Shown piece after piece: positions 46,712-55,369 of a stretch of 64,000 nucleotides of DNA (its first letter is position 1; every line of letters begins with the position of its first letter). A model generated the notes under the pieces. It was not told the origin of the DNA and did no database searches. It saw only the letters and a list, made by a program, of their open reading frames with translations. Origin of the DNA: Pyronema omphalodes (taxonomy: Eukaryota > Ascomycota > Pezizomycetes > Pezizales > Pyronemataceae); the NCBI GenBank assembly GCA_024516155.1, contig JAJJXM010000059.1, forward strand, positions 347,106 to 411,105, given 5' to 3'. A program made the translations under genes and the position numbers.

Positions 46712-48314
46712 ACAGCTGTGGTGCAGGGTTCTTAGGGTACCTGTGGTGGAATTGGGTGATGGCGTCGGGGGAGTTTTGGAAATTGTCGGCAGGGTACCAG
46801 GTCGTATCGGGGTCGTGGAAACCAGTCCACTTGACTCGATATTTGGATTTGTCCCGGGTCGCGTCGAGAATCCACTATCTCTTCAACTTGCCACTCTTCC
46901 TCGTCGTCGGAGGATAAAGCGGTAGCGGAGGGGGCGAATATGGCCTGGGATGGTGGTCGAAGTAGGTTGAGACGGTTCTAGCAGGGAGATGTGAAATACT
47001 GGATGGATCTTTTGCGGTTGGGGGGAGGTCCAGCTTATAAGCTCGCCACCCTACCTTAGATAAGATGTGTAGGGGGCCCAATAACTTGTAGTCGAGCTTG
47101 TGGAGGGCCGGGTGGTTTTCACATTCTTCCTCTTCAGCCAGACCCGATCTCCCACTCGAAGGACCGGATCCGGGTGTCGATGCCGGTTCGCCTGTTCTGC
47201 ATGAGCAGTCTGGGCATAGTGGACCTCTGCCCTTAGTTCCTCGTGACGTCGGTTGAGGGCGCCAACATATTTGGAGACCTCGGGGTTTCCTTACCGCGGA
47301 CTTCCACCAGCTGGTTGGGTAAACGGGGATGATATCCGTAATTCGCAAAGAAGGGGGATACCTTGGTCGTTCCTGAGCGGGAGTTGGTGTCGCAGAACTC
47401 CGCCATAGGAAGAAGTTGGTTCCAATTGTTCTGTTGGTAGTGACAATACACGCTGAGGTATTGCTCGAGGATCGCATTGACCCTCTCTGTCTGTCCGTCG
47501 GACTCTGGGTAGAACGCCGTACTCAGGTTCCTCGAGGTTCCCATTGGCTCCATAATCCTCTTCCACAACTGAGAGGTGAATAAGGACCCCCGGTCCCAGA
47601 TGATGCTGCTGGGGAGTCCGTGGGCCCGTACCACATGTGTGAGAAACCCGTCCGCAAGTGACCTAGGCCCCATAGTGTCCCTACATGGTACAAAGTGTGC
47701 CATCTTCGTCAAGCGGTCCACAATCACCCATATCGTATTCAGTCCCCCATCTTCCGGAAGACCTGTGAAAATCCGTGGAGATGGATGCCCATGGTCTTTC
47801 TGGAATCTGTAATGGTCGTAAGAGACCGAAGGGGTCGTGCTTAATGGGTTTGATACGTCTACACGTATCACAGTAGTCGACATATCGAGTCACATACTGT
47901 CGTTGTTGTGGCCAATAAAAATTTCGGCTGACCAACTCCAAGGTCCTTGCCCGTCCCGGATGCCCCGCGGCTTGGGAGTTGTGATGTTGTCGTAGAATTT
48001 GTCACCTCAGGTCGTCGTCATCAGGGACCCATATCAATCCCTGGTATAGGAGTAACCCATTTTTCCTCGCATAACCCCAAGGGGACCCTATTGTCTCGGG
48101 TTATTCCTCCCCGAATTTTGCGGATTACCTCCTGAAGTTCTGTATCGGTCTCCGTCTTCTTCCGAATTTCGGTCATGAGGGGGGTGTCCGGGGTGAGTCT
48201 GATCAATTGTGTCCCGTTCACATGAAAACCTTCCTGGGGGAGGAGGACTCGGCTTCGATTCTGCCGGTGCTTCATCTCCCCTTCACAGGGAGAGTCTCCT
48301 GAGTCTCGGGACAA
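46712..48314 (-). pseudogene. element D integrase and chromodomain
   Basis: The zinc region has H-H then CDTCRRIKP (about 47870), preceded by FYWPQQRQYVTRYVDYCD. The core shows DRLTKMAHFVPCRDTMG, DRGSLFTSQLWKRIM (second Asp) and AFYPESDGQTERVNAILEQY (Glu, about 47490). The chromodomain reads EEEWQVEEIVDSRRD then, after a 1-nt shift, YRVKWTGFHDPDTTWYPADN (about 46905-46770). It ends NPAPQL and TAA at 46712-46710, whose last A is the A of the ORF3 ATG. Confidence 0.8.
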
Positions 48315-49504
48315 TATGTCGGGTTTTCCAGCAACTTCCCTGGTCGATACGTGATGGTGAAGTCATAGTTAGCCAGTTCTTCTGCCCATCGGGCCTGTCG
48401 GAGGTTGAGGTCCCGCTTCGTTTGCCAATACTCCAGGTTTTTATGGTCTGACAGTATCCGGATACTGTGTTTTGTCGATTTGCAGTATGTAGACCATTTG
48501 TAATGCTTCCACTATTGCCAGGAGCTCCTTATCGTGGATGTCATAATTGGGCTCCGCGTTTTTGACTTTCTTGAAAACAGGCCAGGGGGTGCAGTACGTT
48601 GGAGTCGTCGGGTTGTGAGCAGACTGCCCCCATGGCATAGTCTAAGGCGTCTGTTTTCAGGGTGAGTGGCCGATCCGTGTCGAAATGTTGCAGGATCGGT
48701 TGGGATATCATTGCCGTTTTGAGTTGCTCAAAGGCTCGCTGTGTTCTCGTGCCATTCCCAGGGTACCTGTTTTTTCGTGAATCGTGTCAATGGCGTGGTG
48801 ATCTTGCTGAAATCCCGGATGAATCAACGGTAGAAATTGGCGAACCCCAGGAAACTTTGGACTCCCTTCACATTTACCGGTTCCTTCCATTCCTTAACCG
48901 CCCTAATTTTGTCGGGGTCCATTTGCAACCCTGTGGGGGATATGATGTATCCCAGGTATTCCGTCCTTTTCGTGTTGAATTCACATTTCGAGGGTTTCAG
49001 GGTGAGTCATACGTCTCTTAACCTTTCCAGGACCATGCGAACGGGTTTCCGATGCTCCTCCATATTATCCGAGTAAATCAATATGTCGTCGAGATAGGCG
49101 ATGCAAAAGATGTCGAGGTAATCACTTAAGACTTCATTCATCCATCGTTGAAACAAAGCTGGAGCATTTGTTAAGCCAAATGGCATTACCAAATATTCGT
49201 ATAGACCATACTTGGTCCGGAACGCAGTCTTCCATTCATCTCCTGTGGCTATTCAGAGGTTATGGTATGCATCTCGCACATCCAACTTTGTATAGATCTT
49301 GGCGTTGGAAAGTCTATCCAACGCTTCCCCTATCAGCGGGAGTGGGGTGCTTTCTTTGATTGTGATTTCGTTGAGTCGTCGGTAGTCAACGCATAACCGC
49401 AAGGTACCATCCTTTTTCTTAACGAAATGGATTGGGGCTCCCGCTGGAGACGTCGACCGTCGGACCCAACCCCTCCTTTCATTCTCTTCCAAGTAATCCC
49501 TCAA
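48300..49504 (-). pseudogene. element D reverse transcriptase and RNase H
   Basis: [42 protein letters not shown] and [11 protein letters not shown] (49504-49253), then [20 protein letters not shown] and catalytic [11 protein letters not shown] (about 49190-49060). After frame breaks the connection and RNase H are traceable ([14 protein letters not shown] at about 48540; [16 protein letters not shown] near 48650). Inactive as written. Confidence 0.8.
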
Positions 49505-50520
49505 TACTCGCAGGCGTTCCTCATCGAGAGCTCGCAGGGGTTCGAACGGCGGAATCTTCCCTTCCTCAAGGGGATTTGGTGGTCATGATGTCGGTGCGGA
49601 GGCAACCCTACCGCCTCTTTTTCCCTGAATACGGAGAGGTAATCTGTATATTCTGCTGGTATTATTCCTTCCAGGGAATCATGTTTGTTCTTCGCCGCTC
49701 GGGTTATTGTACCCACGAGTTCCAATTCCCCGGAAGTGGCAATTGATTTGGCGGGAGCGGTTTCCCAGTTCCCCGGTTCTTTCTGGTTGGCTGGCGCAGT
49801 AGCGATTGATTTGGCGGGAGCGGGTTCCCAGTTCCCCGGTTCCTTCTGGTTGGCCGGCGATTGCAGGGGTTGCCGCGAAGCGCGCTGAAGCGAGTCGGGA
49901 TCGTCCTCGGTGGATTCCGCGCGCCTAGATCCCTGTACGCTTTCCATATCCTCGTTCTCCGACTCTTCCACTTCTTCTCCTTCTTCACCCTCTCATATAC
50001 TTTCTCCCCAAATCTCTTGGATGCGAAGCTCATCTTCCTCATCCGTCTGGAGCATATCTTCCGGCCCTTCCATACCATAGGCGTGCTCCGCTTCCTCATG
50101 TATCTGTCGATTATATTCTTTTTCCGCCCTCGTTCCGTCACGGTCGTGGCATGGGGTAAGGTGGGAAGGCAGTTCTTTCCGCATTTTTCGGAATTGAAGA
50201 CAATCCTTCCCTCCTTCCAGTCGATCCTGAGGTTGTGTTTCCGCAACCAAGGCAGTCCCAGGATAATGGGTGCGTTGCCAATGGTAATACAGTGGAGCCT
50301 AATTTCTTCCCTATGGTCGTTGATCACCATGGTCACCATGGCATCGTGGGTTACTGGGCCCCCATCCAATTCCCGTCCGTCTACAGCGAGAACCTTTCGT
50401 GGCGTTTATTTTTTCGCGCAGGGCAATCCATGCTGTCTCACGTATTTCGATCTATAAAATTCTCCGTGGCCCCGCAGTCGATCATGGCCGTTGTGTGGTG
50501 TTCTTTCTTATTTCGTCCGA
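49501..50520 (-). pseudogene. element D protease and protease-RT linker
   Basis: The protease active-site block TAMIDCGATENFIDR is at about 50497-50450. The later part HCITIGNAPIILGLPWLRKH (about 50305-50245) is in the 221-codon frame 50369-49704. The linker carries two 63-bp repeats (ANQKEPGNWEPAPAKSIAT-type) and a variable basic region. The frame 49971-49501 ends with EYTDYLSVFREKEAVGLPPH, the standard motif before gypsy RT. Confidence 0.75.
49742..49866 (-). repeat. two 63-bp tandem repeats in element D pol linker
   Basis: The word ATTGATTTGGCGGGAGCGG (+ strand) starts at 49742 and 49805, and CCCAGTTCCCCGGTT recurs in each. The translation is a Pro/Ala/Asn-rich repeat located where element C has its NDPFRM repeats. 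Confidence 0.85.
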
Positions 50521-50699
50521 TTAATTTTACTCGCAGGATAATCTTTTCGTTTCTCCCGTATGGTCCTACACTCGATATTCTATCCGCCGGTCCTGCCGTG
50601 TTTGAACTGGTGGGCGACAGTTGCCCCAGGAATCCACCTTTTCCTTTTATTCCTGGGGACTTTCTTTTCCCGACGTCTCACCGAGTCCCTGTTCTACCA

Positions 50700-51703
50700 A
50701 TGTAGTTTCCGCTGCTCAGTATAATTTCTTACTTGGGCACTTCGCAGCGTAGTGTCCCACCTTCCCGCAGTTAAAACATGATTATTCCGCTTCCGCCTAT
50801 CCTCCTCCATCCTATCCCTTGGTTTCGGTCCGCGAGTGGAATCTAATTCCATCGGTTCGGGGTCGGAGAGTCGAGAGTCGTGTCCCTGCCCCTTCAGGTG
50901 GGGGTGGTGATAGAATTGAGGTTCATATCGGGTCCTCAGGATTTGGAAATTGAATAGTCGGTTGTCTAACGCTATGGCCTTGTTCGCGAATTCCATGAGG
51001 TCCGTCGGTCGTTCGTCGAGGAGTGCTAACTGTTGTTGGACGTCTGTATTTAGTCCATCACTGAATTGATCGATGTTGGTTTCGTCATTATATCTTAAGT
51101 GGGATTTGATTCTTTGAAATTCGGCCCAGTATGAAGCGGCGGATCGCGCGCCCTGCCTGATGATCTTGAAGTTTCTTCTTGCTACTTCTTTTGAGTCGGC
51201 TTCCCCGAAAGCCCTACTGACAGCGGTCTTGAAGGCCTCCCATGTCGTGTATACGCTCTTCCCCTCCTTGATGGACGGCTCGATCCATGCCCAACGTTAC
51301 CTCTGCATCGGGAGCTCGCATAGTTTACCTTTTTTTGTTCGGTGCCGAACCGTTTCCCTTCGCAATTGAACTTCAGTTCGCATTGCGTCAGGAATGTCCT
51401 CTGCTTGGTTCTTTCCCCATAGTACAGCTCCGGGTCTTCCACCTTTGGGTTACTGTTTGTCGTGGGGCGATGGAGTTGGATGAGGATCTGGTTCAACTGC
51501 TCCTGGGTCATTGTGACGGGAGTGACAAGTCCTAATCCTGCCGGGGTCGCCATTTCCGCAGGGTCGTCGGTAGGGGTATGGGGCAGTTCGGGGGATTCGG
51601 GGTTCTGCGGTCTGGATGGTTGTTCGGGGGTCACTGGGCTTGCCGATCCGGTCGGTTCTTGTTCGATATGTTCTCCGAGCTCTTTTAGCTGAAAGGACGC
51701 CAC
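50700..51703 (-). pseudogene. gag: element D gag, frameshifted
   Basis: The N-terminal frame from 51703 starts at GTG (ASFQLKELGEHIEQEPTG) with an in-frame TAG 9-12 nt upstream and no nearby ATG. The capsid part includes ELYYGERTKQRTFLTQCELKFN (about 51430-51370). A zinc knuckle relic, CFNCGKVGHYAAKCP-like, lies at about 50785-50735. Frame breaks occur at about 51300 and 50770. Confidence 0.7.
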
Positions 51704-51763
51704 TGTGTTCGCCTACTTCTGGGTTTTCTGGGTTTTCGTTCCGCGTTGGGTGTCGTACACAGG

Positions 51764-51773
51764 ACGCAATCAA
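51764..51773 (-). other. primer-binding site of element D, self-complementary
   Basis: Minus strand TTGATTGCGT, one base inside the 5' LTR, exactly complementary to 51973-51964 in the LTR. Same sequence and spacing as in element C. Confidence 0.6.
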
Positions 51774-51774
51774 A

Positions 51775-52554
51775 CATCAGAATCCGTATCCACGGTTACT
51801 GACGACAGGCAGCGCGAGGGTAGCGGCGGCGAGGAGGGCGGTTTAGGTAAGGCTGGTAGGTTGGGAATGGGCGAGGGTTTGGCTGGGACATCACAGGTGA
51901 GTTTAGAAGAGATGGGGATATCACAAGGGCACTTTTGTAGAACGGATTATAGTAAATAGAAACTTGATTGCGTGAAGAAATAAACTACAAACAAATTTCC
52001 TCCTCTTATACTTGTTCCTTCATGACTCGTGACTCAGCATTCTCTGCCTGCGGAGAATGCTCCAATGCTAACCGCCGTGATAACTAAATACATGACCAAC
52101 ATCCCCCTCCACTGCCAACCACCGTAATTCCAATTAATAGAACAAGGGAACAATACATACCAAAAGATAACTACCTTGCTAACTGCCGTAATTCCAAATA
52201 ATACAGAAACAGTACATACCAAAAGATAGCTTGCTAACCGCCGCAATTCCAAATACTAAAGAAACAATACATAACCAAAAGATAACTACCTTGCTAACCG
52301 CCGTAACTCCAACTACATAAGAGATAAGTAAACGATTCCAACATTTCCCTAGCCACCGTGATACCTAAAATAAGTTCAAATAATAAATAACTCCTAACAT
52401 ATGGAAATCCCCGGCAAGGGGCCCAGCCCCTTGCCCTAACCCTATCCCTATCACTTCATGATGGCGTAGCAGGTTGCTAGGGTGATGGTAACCACCCATA
52501 GCCCTGCGGTGGTGACGGCGGAGGCCAGGACCATGTCACGGGAGCGTTGTGACA
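51775..52554 (-). repeat. element D 5' LTR
   Basis: 780 bp, nearly identical to 44973-45752. TATAAGAGG starts at 52010 and the PBS-complementary ACGCAATCAA at 51973, 37 nt downstream. Outer end followed by ATATG. Confidence 0.9.
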
Positions 52555-52559
52555 ATATG
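52555..52559. repeat. target-site duplication ATATG, right
   Basis: Follows TGTTGTGACA at the right end of D and matches 44968-44972. Confidence 0.8.
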
Positions 52560-53757
52560 GGTACCAGACGACCATGGATTGCGGCTACGGCTCCTACATG
52601 ACCACCACGATGCACTCGTTGCGGGACACCAGGGCGGGCAAGGACCTTGGAGCTAATCAGTAGAAATTATTATTGGCCTCAGCAACGCCAATATGTCAAC
52701 CGATACGTAGACCACTGCGATACCTGCAAAAGAATTAAGCCAGTTAGGCACGCTCCTTTCGGGCTCCTGAAGCCCTTACAGCCACCAGCGACGCCGTGGG
52801 ATTCGGTGGCCATGGACTTTATCACCGGACTTCCGCCAGGAGGAGGAAACAACGCCCTATGGGTAATGGTGGATCGAGTCATAAAGATGGCTCACCTTGT
52901 GGCCTATACGGACACGATGGGGCCGGAAGAACTGGCGGATGGATTCCTGAGGCATGTGGTCAGGGCCCACGGACTTCCTAATGATATCGTCTCAGACCGC
53001 GGGTCTCTATTTACTTCGACGTTTTGGAAACGGGTGATGGGGGCAATGGGGACGACGAGGAAGCTCAGCACCGCATTCCATCCAGAGACCGACGGGCAGA
53101 CCGAACGCACGAACGCTACCCTTGAACAGTACCTGCGGGCGTACTGCAATTACCAGCAGGATGACTGGGAAAAGCTACTCCCACTGGCGGAGTTTTGTTA
53201 TAACAACACTCAATCCGAGACAACGAAGGTTACCCCCTTTTTCGCCAATTATGGGTATCATCCGCGGTTTGCACCCAGCCTGGGAAGAGTAGAAGGAGGA
53301 TATTTGGAGGTGGTGGAATACGTCTCAGCCCTCACCAACCTCCACCGGGAACTACAGGCAGAAATCGGATATGCACAGGCTGCCCAGGCAGAACAGGCAA
53401 ATCAGAAAACACCCGGATCCTGTGCTGAGGCAGGGGGATAGGGTGTGGTTGCGGAGGAGAAATGTGAAGACAAGTCGCCCATCCAGCAAGTTGGATTACA
53501 AGCTGATGGGACCATACACCATCCTCGAGCGCATGGGAACAAGAGCGTATAAGTTGGACCTCCACGCCAGTGTGAAGATACACCCTGTATTGCACATATC
53601 ATTGCTTGAGCTAGCTCAACCTCCTCTTACAACGATCCCCGGGCACGTCCAACCTTCTCCCCCACCCATTATCATTGAAGACAAAGAGGAATGGGAAGTG
53701 GAGGAGATAGTTGATTCCCGCTACCACCCAAATAGACTCCAGTATCGTGTACCGTGA
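52560..53757 (+). pseudogene. element C integrase and chromodomain
   Basis: Open for 264 codons from 52647: zinc-binding tail YYWPQQRQYVNRYVDHCD and CKRIKP, core WDSVAMDFITGLPPGGGN (first Asp, about 52800), DIVSDRGSLFTSTFWKRV (second Asp, about 52990), AFHPETDGQTERTNATLEQY (Glu, about 53090). After a shift at about 53430, RVWLRRRNVKTSRPSSKLDY and the chromodomain EEWEVEEIVDSRYHPNRLQY (about 53690-53745) follow. The rest (FPDPDQTWYPSENFTN, about 53765) is in another frame. This part is the best preserved piece of element C. Confidence 0.85.
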
Positions 53758-53877
53758 ACGGGATTCCCTGATCCCGACCAGACTTGGTACCCTCGGAGAA
53801 CTTCACGAATTGCCCCGACGCTATCCGACGATTTCACACAACCTACAAAAAAAAGCAGCCCCAAGGTTGTCAGAACC

Positions 53878-54818
53878 ATGGCCAGCCCCATAAACCCCGA
53901 AAAGGACCAACACTCCGGCGGCTGGTACCGCCAGAACGCCCCCCCACCGACAACCACGTATCCCCCACACGATGCCCAACACTGGACCTTTTGCTATGAC
54001 GACTACTGCGCCACACATCGACAATCGAAAGAGAACCACAACTATTTTTCAACCGCTGGACAGGAAGGAACCAACGAATGTACCTGCGGACGGATGCATG
54101 ATCCCGAGTTAGAAGCAGTGATCCGGAGGAAAATCTAGATGTTCGGAAGGCCTGTCGGGCCTGGCAGCGGGGAAAGAGTGTCTGCTACGACTGCGGGTTT
54201 CTGGAAAAAATAGACGGCCATGAGGCCAGATGCGGCGCCACGGGGCCAGCCCGCTCCTCATCACCTCCCGCCGCCGACACCGGATGAACAAACTCCCGTC
54301 CCGGAGAAGGACCAACAACACCCCAACGGGGAACAGCCACCAACAGCACCCGAGCTGGCCTCGGAAACCTCGAGCGAGACTTGGATGGAGAAGAGGTATG
54401 TCCCTGTCTACCTCATGTCCCGAACAGGGACCCCGAACGACTCGCGATAAACCTCTCCTTTTACGGACCACCCACTGGAAAGGAAGAGGTGCCACCGCCG
54501 AACCACACCCCACCGCCATTCGAGGGGTCCTCATTGCCGCAGCACTCCAGCACTGGGTTCGGAGGAGACTCTCCCCGCCACCAACGACTATCCGGCAGAT
54601 GCCGCCGCCAGAACCGCAATCACCGTCGCCAGCGACAACCCCGACCTCGTCCCCACGGGGAACCCCAGACAACCCTCGTCGGAGTCTCGGCCTGGGGGGG
54701 GGGGGAGCTACTATCACGAACCGCTACGGATATGCTTCTGGGGGCAATTGTAACCACAGCCGGGCTGTGGTTCCTGGGGGTGACACTAGGGATGGCGTAT
54801 GTCACGGTTAGGGTTTAG
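53878..54818 (+). CDS. element C ORF3: Cys/His-rich, C-terminal transmembrane protein (frameshifted)
   Basis: Counterpart of the ORF3 in element D. From ATG 53878: MASPINPEKDQHSGG, a PPHD block, HWTFCYDDYCATH (about 53980), CTCGRMHDPELEAVIR (about 54082-54129); a shift to the frame at 54132 gives VRKACRAWQRGKSVCYDCGF and DGHEARCG (to about 54235). A Pro-rich linker follows. The frame 54381-54818 ends with VSAWGGG, then LLSRTATDMLLGAIVTTAG and LWFLGVTLGMAYVTVRV. The 3' LTR begins at 54712 within this frame and the G13 polypurine tract encodes the GGG. About 313 codons overall. Confidence 0.55.
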
Positions 54819-55369
54819 GCGAGGAGGTGGAGCTAGGGCTAGGCGAGAGCAGTTAGGGTTTAGGCGAAGGACAGGGGGGTAAGTTCGGGATGGAACGAGG
54901 AGGGTTTGGAATACGGTTTTGTGTTATGTTTTGTTGATGTTTCGTATCATGTTTTGATGATGTTTTGTATTGTGTTTTGTTCATGTTTTGTATTGTGTTT
55001 TGTTCATGTTTTGTATTGTGTTTTGTTCATGTTTTAGTTAGGTTTGGAAGTCACGGTGGGGTGAAGGGTGTCTCATGATGGATGGAATATTTGCGGGACA
55101 GATAAGTTGGGAAATCACATGATCACAGGAAGGAAGATATATAAGGGGACATTTGTATTTCATTAGTTTAGTACGCAATCAACTATCTATCTACACAATC
55201 CTATCTACACACTGAAGTTCGATCATCCAACTGTGACCACCAACCCAGCCCATCCCCAGCTACTTACCCATTCCGATTACTCACCCATTTCCCCACCAAG
55301 ACCAACCCTCGACGATTATACCAAAGGCAACGCTGCAGGGACATCCTGTGTACGAGGTAAGTACTGGCT
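54712..55369 (+). repeat. element C 3' LTR, truncated
   Basis: Starts TATCACGAACC (5' LTR: TGTCACGAACC) and follows the 5' LTR through the TATTGTG/TTTTGT repeat (54925-55035), TATATAAGG (about 55138), ACGCAATCAA (about 55172) and GAGGTAAGTACTG. The last roughly 110 bp present in the 5' LTR are missing; the sequence continues as element E. Confidence 0.85.

Larger units (their letters stand above)
44973..52554 (-). mobile_element. element D: family-2 Ty3/gypsy chromovirus with ORF3
   Basis: 7582 bp, minus strand, LTRs of exactly 780 bp each, 5-bp target duplications, PBS, gag with CCHC, protease, RT, RNase H, integrase, chromodomain and a third coding region. It is related to host element C throughout the coding part, but the U3 parts of the LTRs differ. 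Inserted between the RNase H and integrase of C. Confidence 0.9.
31008..55369 (+). mobile_element. element C: family-2 Ty3/gypsy chromovirus, host of elements B and D
   Basis: Own sequence: 31008-33426, 42274-44972 and 52560-55369. It has a 5' LTR, PBS, gag with CCHC, protease (interrupted by B), RT/RNase H, integrase (interrupted upstream by D), chromodomain, an ORF3 and a 3' LTR lacking its last part. Removing B with one CGCGA and D with one ATATG makes the polyprotein continuous. All coding parts carry stops or frameshifts, so C is inactive and is the oldest layer of the nest. Confidence 0.85.

Noticed and set aside
54109..54717. 202-codon minus-strand open frame opposite element C ORF3
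   Set aside because: Arg/Gly/Pro-rich antisense shadow; no equivalent in element D.
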